Below are positions 24,801 to 36,800 of a stretch of 64,000 nt of DNA, piece after piece (positions within the stretch are counted from its first letter, which is position 1; every line of letters begins with the position of its first letter). Position numbers and translations under genes: made by a program. The stretch spans positions 7,507,059-7,571,058 of the forward strand of contig OZ025253.1 of assembly GCA_964019135.1 (NCBI GenBank), given 5' to 3'. Under the pieces are notes generated by a model. It did not search any database and was not told the DNA's origin. It saw only the letters and a list, made by a program, of their open reading frames with translations. Source of the stretch: Arenicola marina (Eukaryota; Annelida; Polychaeta; Arenicolidae).

Positions 24801-27800
24801 TCTTGGACTGTCGTCACTGACCTGGTAAGCTTTGGTTCTGTCTTGGACTGTCGTCACTGACCTGGTAAGCTTTGGTTCTGTCTTGGACTGTCGTCACTGA
24901 CCTGGTAAGCTTTGGTTCTGTCTTGGACTGCAGCAGGTATTTCTCAGTGTACTCGGAGAAGTGGGGCCACCGCTCCCGGCGGCTCTCACGGGCACTTTGC
25001 TCCGCTAGGCGCGCTGCTTCGTACTCGGCCACCGTCTTGGCGTGAACTGACTCCATCACGGCAGTCCGGTTGAGCGGCACAGAGGAACCAGCCCACGAGG
25101 TACTAGCTGCAGGGAACCAGGCAAAACAGGCGTTAAGATAGGTCTCAAAGTATATCGGATTACGCACAGGTGCCAGTATTTCTCGTAAATGACAAAAAAA
25201 GGTATTGAAATTTATATTTTTATATCACCAAATAAAAGACAACCTTGAAAAGCACCATTTTGATATTTTCCTCACTTCTGTTATTGCTCATAACAAAATC
25301 CGTACTGAATAGCTGTAGAGATTAACCAGTTGTCTCAAATCAAAGGCCTCGTGATAATAATTCGTTAATAATGATGCACTTTAACTTTGTCTCCAGGTTG
25401 GATCTTAATTTGTACATTATGCTACACAGTTTAGCCATTGTCAGAGTACAGAAAAGCGGTCTAAACACAGCAAGTCGCATAATTTCAGACGCGGAACCTC
25501 ACATTTAGTGACATATACTAACTATAGGTGTAGCAGCTTACAGGGGTCTCTCTGAGCGTAGTAACCGTCAGCGGCCCGGCCGTGGGCCATGACAACGGGA
25601 CCCGAGTAGTTGGTGGGCGGCCGCCAATACATGTCGATGGTGGTGTAGCGGTCGACGCTCTCTCCGTGCAGGTGGGAACGGGTCCTCTCGCCTATAGGGA
25701 GGAAGACGTGCATTTAACAACATGTCAGACACACACGGCCCAGTACATGTCGATGGTGGTGTAGCGGTCGACGCTCTCTCCGTGCAGGTGGGAACGGGTC
25801 CTCTCGCCTATAGGGAGGAAGACGTGCATTTAACAACATGTCAGACACACACGCCCCAGTACATGTCGGTGGTGGTGTAGCGGTCGACGCTCTCTCCGTG
25901 CAGGTGGGAACGGGTCCTCTCGCCTATAGGGAGGAAGACGTGCATTTAACAACATGTCAGACACACACGCCCCAGTACATGTCGATGGTGGTGTAGCGGT
26001 CGACGCTCTCTCCGTGCAGGTGGGAACGGGTCCTCTCGCCTACAGGGAGGAAGACGTGCATTTAACAACATGTCAGACACACACGGCCCAGTACATGTTG
26101 ATGGTGGTGTAGCGGTCGACGCTCTCTCCGTGCAGGTGGGAACGGGTCCTCTCGCCTATAGGGAGGAAGACGTGCATTTAACAACATGTCAGACACACAC
26201 GGCCCAGTACATGTCGATGGTGGTGTAGCGGTCGACGCTCTCTCCGTGCAGGTGGGAACGGGTCCTCTCGCCTACAGGGAGGAAAACGTGCATTTAACAA
26301 CATGTCAGACACACACGGCCCAGTAAATGTCGATGGTGGTGTAGCGGTCGACGCTTTCTCCGTGCAGGTGGGAACGGGTCCTCTCGCCTACAGGGAGGAA
26401 GACGTGCATTTAACAACATGTCAGACACACACGGCCCAGTAAATGTCGATGGTGGTGTAGCGGTCGACGCTTTCTCCGTGCAGGTGGGAACGGGTCCTCT
26501 CGCCTACAGGGAGGAAGACGTGCATTTAACAACATGTCAGACACACACGGCCCAGTACATGTCGATGGTGGTGTAGCGGTCGACGCTCTCTCCGTGCAGG
26601 TGGGAACAGGTCCTCTCGCCTACAGGGAGGAAGACGTGCATTTAACAACATGTCAGACACACACGGCCCAGTACATGTCGATGGTGGTGTAGCGGTCGAC
26701 GCTCTCTCCGTGCAGGTGGGAACGGGTCCTCTCGCCTATAGGGAGGAAGACGTGCATTTAACAACATGTCAGACACACACGGCCCAGTACATGTCGATGG
26801 TGGTGTAGCGGTCGACGCTCTCTCCGTGCAGGTGGGAACGGGTCCTCTCGCCTACAGGGAGGAAGACGTGCATTTAACAACATGTCAGACACACACGCCC
26901 CAGTACATGTCGATGGTGGTGTAGCGGTCGACGCTCTCTCCGTGCAGGTGGGAACGGGTCCTCTCGCCTACAGGGAGGAAGACGTGCATTTAACAACATG
27001 TCAGACACACACGGCCCAGTACATGTCGATGGTGGTGCAGCGGTCGACGCTCTCTCCGTGCAGGTGGGAACGGGTCCTCTCGCCTACAGGGAGGAAGACG
27101 TGCATTTAACAACATGTCAGACACACACGCCCCAGTACATGTCGATGGTGGTGTAGTGGTCGACGCTCTCTCCGTGCAGGTGGGAACGGGTCCTCTCGCC
27201 TACAGGGAGGAAGACGTGCATTTAACAACATGTCAGACACACACGGCCCAGTACATGTCGATGGTGGTGTAGCGGTCGACGCTCTCTCCTTGCAGGTGGG
27301 AACGGGTCCTCTCGCCTATAGGGAGGAAGACGTGCATTTAACAACATGTCAGACACACACGGCCCAGTACATGTCGATGGTGGTGTAGCGGTCGACGCTC
27401 TCTCCGTGCAGGTGGGAACGGGTCCTCTCGCCTACAGGGAGGAAGACGTGCATTTAACAACATGTCAGACACACACGGCCCAGTAAATGTCGATGGTGGT
27501 GTAGCGGTCGACGCTTTCTCCGTGCAGGTGGGAACGGGTCCTCTCGCCTACAGGGAGGAAGACGTGCATTTAACAACATGTCAGACACACACGGCCCAGT
27601 ACATGTCGATGGTGGTGTAGCGGTCGACGCTCTCTCCGTGCAGGTGGGAACAGGTCCTCTCGCCTACAGGGAGGAAGACGTGCATTTAACAACATGTCAG
27701 ACACACACGGCCCAGTACATGTCGATGGTGGTGTAGCGGTCGACGCTCTCTCCGTGCAGGTGGGAACGGGTCCTCTCGCCTATAGGGAGGAAGACGTGCA

Positions 27801-30800
27801 TTTAACAACATGTCAGACACACACGGCCCAGTACATGTCGATGGTGGTGTAGCGGTCGACGCTCTCTCCGTGCAGGTGGGAACGGGTCCTCTCGCCTACA
27901 GGGAGGAAGACGTGCATTTAACAACATGTCAGACACACACGCCCCAGTACATGTCGATGGTGGTGTAGCGGTCGACGCTCTCTCCGTGCAGGTGGGAACG
28001 GGTCCTCTCGCCTACAGGGAGGAAGACGTGCATTTAACAACATGTCAGACACACACGGCCCAGTACATGTCGATGGTGGTGCAGCGGTCGACGCTCTCTC
28101 CGTGCAGGTGGGAACGGGTCCTCTCGCCTACAGGGAGGAAGACGTGCATTTAACAACATGTCAGACACACACGCCCCAGTACATGTCGATGGTGGTGTAG
28201 TGGTCGACGCTCTCTCCGTGCAGGTGGGAACGGGTCCTCTCGCCTACAGGGAGGAAGACGTGCATTTAACAACATGTCAGACACACACGGCCCAGTACAT
28301 GTCGATGGTGGTGTAGCGGTCGACGCTCTCTCCTTGCAGGTGGGAACGGGTCCTCTCGCCTACAGGGAGGAAGACGTGCATTTAACAACATGTCAGACAC
28401 ACACGCCCCAGTACATGTCGATGGTGGTGTAGCGGTCGACGCTCTCTCCGTGCAGGTGGGAACGGGTCCTCTCGCCTACAGGGAGGAAGACGTGCATTTA
28501 ACAACATGTCAGACACACGGCCCAGTACATGTCGATGGTGGTGTAGCGGTCGACGCTCTCTCCGTGCAGGTGGGAACGGGTCCTCTCGCCTACAGGGAGG
28601 AAGACGTGCATTTAACAACATGTCAGACACACACGGCCCAGTACATGTCGATGGTGGTGTAGCGGTCGACGCTCTCTCCGTGCAGGTGGGAACGGGTCCT
28701 CTGGCCTATAGGGAGGAAGACGTGCATTTAACAACATGTCAGACAAACACGGCCCAGTACATGTCGATGGTGGTGTAGCGGTCGACGCTCTCTCCGTGCA
28801 GGTGGGAACGGGTCCTCTCGCCTATAGGGAGGAAGACGTGCATTTAACAACATGTCAGACACACACGGCCCAGTACATGTCGATGGTGGTGTAGCGGTCG
28901 ACGCTCTCTCCGTGCAGGTGGGAACGGGTCCTCTCGCCTACAGGGTGGAAGACGTGCATTTAACAACATGTCAGACACACACGGCCCAGTACATGTTGAT
29001 GGTGGTGTAGCGGTCGACGCTCTCTCCGTGCAGGTGGGAACGGGTCCTCTCGCCTACAGGGAGGAAGACGTGCATTTAACAACATGTCAGACACACGGCC
29101 CAGTACATGTCGATGGTGGTGTAGCGGTCGACGCTCTCTCCGTGCAGGTGGGAACGGGTCCTCTCGCCTACAGGGAGGAAGACGTGCATTTAACAACATG
29201 TCAGACACACACGGCCCAGTACATGTCGATGGTGGTGTAGCGGTCGACGCTCTCTCCGTGCAGGTGGGAACGGGTCCTCTCGCCTACAGGGAGGAAGACG
29301 TGCATTTAACAACATGTCAGACACACACGGCCCAGTACATGTCGATGGTGGTGTAGCGGTCGACGCTCTCTCCGTGCAGGTGGGAACGGGTCCTCTCGCC
29401 TACAGGGAGGAAGACGTGCATTTAACAACATGTCAGACACACACGCCCCAGTACATGTCGATGGTGGTGTAGTGGTCGACGCTCTCTCCTTGCAGGTGGG
29501 AACGGGTCCTCTCGCCTACAGGGAGGAAGACGTGCATTTAACAACATGTCAGACACACACGGCCCAGTACATGTCGATGGTGGTGTAGCGGTCGACGCTT
29601 TCTCCGTGCAGGTGGGAACGGGTCCTCTCGCCTACAGGGAGGAAGACGTGCATTTAACAACATGTCAGACACACACGGTCCAGTACATGTCGATGGTGGT
29701 GTAGCGGTCGACGCTCTCTCCGTGCAGGTGGGAACGGGTCCTCTCGCCTACAGGGAGGAAGACGTGCATTTAACAACATGTCAGTCACACACGCCCCAGT
29801 ACATGTCGATGGTGGTGTAGCGGTCGACGCTTTCTCCGTGCAGGTGGGAACGGGTCCTCTCGCCTACAGGGAGGAAGACGTGCATTTAACAACATGTCAG
29901 ACACACACGCCCCAGTACATGTCGATGGTGGTGTAGCGGTCGACGCTCTCTCCGTGCAGGTGGGAACGGGTCCTCTCGCCTACAGGGAGGAAGACGTGCA
30001 TTTAACAACATGTCAGACACACACGGCCCAGTACATGTCGATGGTGGTGTAGCGGTCGACGCTCTCTCCGTGCAGGTGGGAACGGGTCCTCTCGCCTACA
30101 GGGAGGAAGACGTGCATTTAACAACATGTCAGACACACACGCCCCAGTACATGTCGATGGTGGTGTAGCGGTCGACGCTCTCTCCGTGCAGGTGGGAACG
30201 GGTCCTCTCGCCTACAGGGAGGAAGACGTGCATTTAACAACATGTCAGACACACACGGCCCAGTACATGTCGATGGTGGTGTAGCGGTCGACGCTTTCTC
30301 CGTGCAGGTGGGAACGGGTCCTCTCGCCTACAGGGAGGAAGACGTGCATTTAACAACATGTCAGACACACACGGCCCAGTACATGTCGATGGTGGTGTAG
30401 CGGTCGACGCTCTCTCCGTGCAGGTGGGAACGGGTCCTCTCGCCTACAGGGAGGAAGACGTGCATTTAACAACATGTCAGACACACACGGCCAAGTACAT
30501 GTCGATGGTGGTGTAGCGGTCGACGCTCTCTCCGTGCAGGTGGGAACGGGTCCTCTCGCCTACAGGGAGGAAGACGTGCATTTAACAACATGTCAGACAC
30601 ACGCGGCCAAGTACATGTCGATGGTGGTGTAGCGGTCGACGCTCTCTCCGTGCAGGTGGGAACGGGTCCTCTCGCCTACAGGGAGGAAGACGTGCATTTA
30701 ACAACATGTCAGACACACACGCCCCAGTACATGTCGATGGTGGTGTAGCGGTCGACGCTCTCTCCGTGCAGGTGGGAACGGGTCCTCTCGCCTACAGGGA

Positions 30801-33800
30801 GGAAGACGTGCATTTAACAACATGTCAGACACACGCGGCCAAGTACATGTCGATGGTGGTGTAGCGGTCGACGCTCTCTCCGTGCAGGTGGGAACAGGTC
30901 CTCTCGCCTACAGGGAGGAAGACATGCATTTAACAACATGTCAGACACACACGGCCCAGTACATGTCGATGGTGGCGTAGCGGTCGACGCTCTCTCCGTG
31001 CAGGTGGGAACGGGTCCTCTCGCCTACAGGGAGGAAGACGTGCATTTAACAACATGTCAGACACACACGGCCCAGTACATGTCGATGGTGGTGTAGCGGT
31101 CGACGCTCTCTCCGTGCAGGTGGGAACGGGTCCTCTCGCCTACAGGGAGGAAGACGTGCATTTAACAACATGTCAGACACACACGGCCCAGGACATGTTG
31201 ATGGTGATGTAGCGGTCGACGCTCTCTCCGTGCAGGTGGGAACGGGTCCTCTCGCCTACAGGAAGGAAGACGTGCATTTAACAACATGTCAGACACACAC
31301 GGCCCAGTACATGTCACCCCCCCTCCACTACTCACCAGCCTTGTTGGGCCCCCAGCGGACGTGGGCTCGGTTACACCCCCCCACCCCTTCACCACTCACC
31401 AGCCTTGTTGGGCCCCCAGCGGACGTGGGGTCGGTTACACCCTCCCCCGCCCCACTCACCAGCCTTGTTGGGCCCCCAGCGGACGTGGGGTCGGTTACAC
31501 CCTCCCCCGCCCCACTCGCCACCCTTGTTGGGCCCCCAACGGACGTGGGCTCTGTTACACCCTCCCCCGCCCCACTCGCCACCCTTGTTGGGCCCCCAAC
31601 GGACGTGGGCTCTGTTACACCCTCCCCCGCCCCACTCACCAGCCTTGTTGGGCCTCCAGCATACGTGGGCTCTGTTACACCCTCCCCCTCCACTACTCAC
31701 CAGCCTTGTTGGGCCCCCAGCGGACGTGGGCTCTGTTACACCCTCCCCCGCCCCACTCACCACCCGTGTTGGGCCCCCAACGGACGTGGGCTCTGTTACA
31801 CCCTCCCCCGCCCCACTAACCAGCCTTATTGGGCCCCCAGTGGACGTGGGCTCTGTTACACCCTCCCCCGCCCCACTCACCAGCCTTGTTGGGCCCCCAG
31901 TGGACGTGGGCTCTGTTACACCCTCCCCCGCCCCACTCACCAGCCTTGTTGGGCCCCCAGCGGACGTGGGCTCTGTTACACCCTCCCCCGCCCCACTCAC
32001 CAGCCTTGTTGGGCCCCCAGCGGACGTGGGCTCTGTTACACCCTCCCCCTCCACTACTCACCGGCCTTGTTGGGCCCCCAGCGGACGTGGGCTCTGTTAC
32101 ACACTCCCCCGCCCCACTCACCAGCCTTGTTGGGCCCCCAGCGGACGTGGGCTCTGTTACACCCTCCCCCTCCACTACTCACCGGCCTTGTTGGGCCCCC
32201 AGCGGACGTGGGCTCCGTTACACCCACCCTCCCGTCCCCCGCCCCACTCACCAGCCTTGTTGGGGCCCCAGCGGATGTGGGCTCTGTTACACCCTCCCCC
32301 GCCCCACTCACCACCCTTGTTGGGCCCCCAACGGACGTGGGCTCTGTTACACCCTCCCCCGCCCCACTCACCACCCTTGTTGGGCCCCCAACGGACGTGG
32401 GCTCTGTTACACCCTCCCCCGCCCCACTCACCACCCTTGTTGGACCCCCAGCGGACGTGGGCTCTGTTACACCCTCCCCCTCCACTACTCACCAGCCTTG
32501 TTGGACCCCCAGCGGACGTGGGCTCTGTTACACCCTCCCCCGCCCCACTCACCACCCTTGTTGGGCCCCCAACGGACGTGGGCTCTGTTACACCCTCCCC
32601 CGCCCCACTAACCAGCCTTATTGGGCCCCCAGTGGACGTGGGCTCTGTTACACCCTCCCCCGCCCCACTCACCAGCCTTGTTGGGCCCCCAGCGGACGTG
32701 GGCTCTGTTACACCCTCCCCCGCCCCACTCACCAGCCTTGTTGTGCCCCCAGTGGACGTGGGCTCTGTTACACCCTCCCCCGCCCCACTCACCAGCCTTG
32801 TTGGGCCCCCAGCGGACGTGGGCTCTGTTACACCCTCCCCCGCCCCACTCACCAGCCTTGTTGGGCCCCCAACGGACGTGGGCTCTGTTACACCCTCCCC
32901 CTCCACTACTCACCAGCCTTGTTGGGCCCCCAGCGGACGTGGGCTCCGTTACACCCACACTCCCGTCCCCCGCCCCACTCACCAGCCTTGTTGGGGCCCC
33001 AGCGGACGTGGGCTCTGTTACACCCCCCCCCGCCCCACTCACCAGCCATGTTGGGCCCCCAGCGGACGTGGGCTCTGTTACACCCTCCCCCTCCACTACT
33101 CACCAGCCTTGTTGGGCCCCCAGCGGACGTGGGCTCCGTTACACCCACCCTCCCGTCCCCCGCCCCACTTACCAGCCTTGTTGGGGCCCCAGCGGACGTG
33201 GGCTCTGTTACACCCTCCCCCGCCCCACTCACCAGCCATGTTGGGCCCCCAGCGGAGGTGGGCTCTGTTACACCCTCCCCCTCCACTACTCACCAGCCTT
33301 GTTGGGCCCCCAGCGGACGTGGGCTCTGTTACACCCTCCCCCGCCCCACTCACCAGCCTTGTTGGGCCCCCAACGGACGTGGGCTCTGTTACACCCTCCC
33401 CCTCCACTACTCACTAGCCTTGTTGGGCCCCCAGCGGACGTGGGCTCTGTTACACCCTCCCCCACCCCACTCACCACCCTTGTTGGGCCCCCAACGGACG
33501 TGGGCTCTGTTACACCGTCCCCCGCTCCACTAACCAGCCTTATTGGGCCCCCAGTGGACGTGGGCTCTGTTACACCCTCCCCCGCCCCACTCACCAGCCT
33601 TGTTGGGCCCCCAGTGGACGTGGGCTCTGTTACACCCTCCCCCTCCATTACTCACCAGCCTTGTTGGGCCCCCAGCGGACGTGGGCTCTGTTACACCCTC
33701 CCCCGCCCCACTCACCAGCCTTGTTGGGCCCCCAACGGACGTGGGCTCTGTTACACCCTCCCCCTCCACTACTCACCGGCCTTGTTGGGCCCCCAGCGGA

Positions 33801-36800
33801 CGTGGGCTCCGTTACACCCACCCTCCCGTCCCCCGCCCCACTCACCACCCTTGTTGGGCCCCCAACGGACGTGGGCTCTGTTACACCCTCCCCCGCCCCA
33901 CTCACCAGCCTTGTTGGGCCCCCAGCGGACGTGGGCTCTGTTACACCCTCCCCCGCCCCACTCACCAGCCTTGTTGGGCCCCCAACGGACGTGGGCTCTG
34001 TTACACCCTCCCCCGCCCCACTCACCAGCCTTGTTGGGCCCCCAGCGGACGTGGGCTCTGTTACACCCTCCCCCTCCACTACTCACCGGCCTTGTTGGGC
34101 CCCCAGCGGACGTGGGCTCTGTTACACCCACCCTCCCGTCCCCCGCCCCACTCACCAGCCTTGTTGGGGCCACAGCGGACGTGGGCTCTGTTACACCCTC
34201 CCCCTCCACTACTCACCAGCCTTGTTGGGCCCCCAACGGACGTGGGCTCTGTTACACCCTCCCCCGCCCCCTCACCAGCCATGTTGGGCCCCCAGCGGAC
34301 GTGGGCTCTGTTACACCCTCCCCCTCCACTACTCACCAGCCTTGTTGGGCCCCCAACGGACGTGGGCTCTGTTACACCCTCCCCCTCCACTACTCACCAG
34401 CCTTGTTGGACCCCCAGCGGACGTGGGCTCTGTTACACCCTCCCCCGCCCCACTCACCAGCCATGTTGGGCCCCCAGCGGACGTGGGCTCTGTTACACCC
34501 TCCCCCGCCCCACTCACCAGCCTTGTTGGGCCCCCAACGGACGTGGGCTCTGTTACACCCTCCCCCGCCCCACTCACCAGCCATGTTGGGCCCCCAGCGG
34601 ACGTGGGCTCTGTTACACCCTCCCCCTCCACTACTCACCAGCCTTGTTGGGCGCCCAGCGGACGTGGGCTCTGTTACACCCTCCCCCTCCACTACTCACC
34701 AGCCTTGTTGGGCCCCTAACGGACGTGGGCTCTGTTACACCCTCCCCCGCCCCACTCACCAGCCTTGTTGGGCCCCCAGCGGACGTGGGCTCTGTTACAC
34801 CCTCCCCCTCCACTACTCACCAGCCTTGTTGGGCGCCCAGCGGACGTGGGCTCTGTTACACCCTCCCCCTCCACTACTCACCAGCCTTGTTGGGCCCCCA
34901 ACGGACGTGGGCTCTGTTACACCCTCCCCCGCCCCACTCACCAGCCATGTTGGGCCCCCAGCGGACGTGGGCTCTGTTACACCTCCCCCTCCACTACTCA
35001 CCAGCCTTGTTGGACCCCAAGCGGACGTGGGCTCTGTTACACCCTCCCCCGCCCCACTCACCAGCCTTGTTGGGCCCCCAACGGACGTGGGCTCTGTTAC
35101 ACCCTTCCCCGCCCCACCCACCAGCCTTGTTGGGCCCCCAGCGGACGTGGGCTCTGTTACACCCTGCCCCTCCACTACTCACCAGCCTTGTTGGGCCCCC
35201 AACGGACGTGGGCTCTGTTACACCCTCCCCCGCCCCACTCACCAGCCATGTTGGGCCCCCAACGGACGTGGGCTCTGTTACACCCTCCCCCTCCACTACT
35301 CACCAGCCTTGTTGGGCCCCCAGCGGACGTGGGCTCTGTTACACCCTCCCCCGCTCCAGCGGATGGGTTCCGTTACACCCACCCTCCCGTCCCCCGCCCC
35401 ACTCACCAGCCTTGTTGGGCCCCCAGCGGACGTGGGCTCTGTTACACCCTCCCCCGCCCCACTCACCAGCCTTTTTGGGCGCCCAGCGGACCTGGGCTCT
35501 GTTACACCCTCCCCCGCCCCACTCACCAGCCTTGTTGGGCCTCCAGCAGACGTGGGCTCTGTTACACCCTCCCCCGCCCCACTCACCAGCCATGTTGGGC
35601 CCCCAACGGACGTGGGCTCTGTTACACCCTCCCCCTCCCCACTCACCAGCCATGTTGGGCCCCCAACGGACGTGGGCTCTGTTACACCCTCCCCCTCCAC
35701 TACTCACCAGCCTTGTTGGGCCCCCAGCGGACGTGGGCTCTGTTACACCCTCCCCCTCCACTACTCACCAGCCTTGTGGGGCCCCCAGCGGACGTGGGCT
35801 CTGTTACACCCTCCCCCGCCCCAGCGGATGGGTTCCGTTACACCCACCCTCCCGTCCCCCGCCCCACTCACCAGCCTTGTTGGGCCCCCAGCGGACGTGG
35901 GCTCTGTTACACCCTCCCCCTCCACTACTCACCAGCCTTGTTGGGCGCCCAGCGGACGTGGGCTCTGTTACACCCTCCCCCGCCCCACTCACCAGCCTTG
36001 TTGGACCCCCAGCGGACGTGGGCTCTGTTACACCCTCCCCCGCCCCACTCACCAGCCATGTTGGGCCCCCAGCGGACGTGGGCTCTGTTACACCCTCCCC
36101 CTCCACTACTCACCAGCCTTGTTGGACCCCCAGCGGACGTGGGCTCTGTTACACCCTCCCCCGCCCCACTCACCAGCCTTGTTGGGCCCCCAACGGACGT
36201 GGGCTCTGTTACACCCTCCCCCGCCCCACTCACCAGCCATGTTGGGCCCCCAGCGGACGTGGGCTCTGTTACACCCTCCCCCTCCACTACTCACCAGCCT
36301 TGTTGGGCGCCCAGCGGACGTGGGCTCTGTTACACCCTCCCCCTCCACTACTCACCAGCCTTGTTGGGCCCCTAACGGACGTGGGCTCTGTTACACCCTC
36401 CCCCGCCCCACTCACCAGCCTTGTTGGGCCCCCAGCGGACGTGGGCTCTGTTACACCCTCCCCCTCCACTACTCACCAGCCTTGTTGGGCGCCCAGCGGA
36501 CGTGGGCTCTGTTACACCCTCCCCCTCCACTACTCACCAGCCTTGTTGGGCCCCCAACGGACGTGGGCTCTGTTACACCCTCCCCCGCCCCACTCACCAG
36601 CCATGTTGGGCCCCCAGCGGACGTGGGCTCTGTTACACCCTCCCCCTCCACTACTCACCAGCCTTGTTGGACCCCCAGCGGACGTGGGCTCTGTTACACC
36701 CTCCCCCGCCCCACTCACCAGCCTTGTTGGGCCCCCAACGGACGTGGGCTCTGTTACACCCTTCCCCGCCCCACCCACCAGCCTTGTTGGGCCCCCAGCG

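Noticed and set aside
22116..31313. CRISPR-like regular repeats
   Set aside because: The arrays are head-to-tail without unique spacers, in animal DNA with introns, and have no cas genes.
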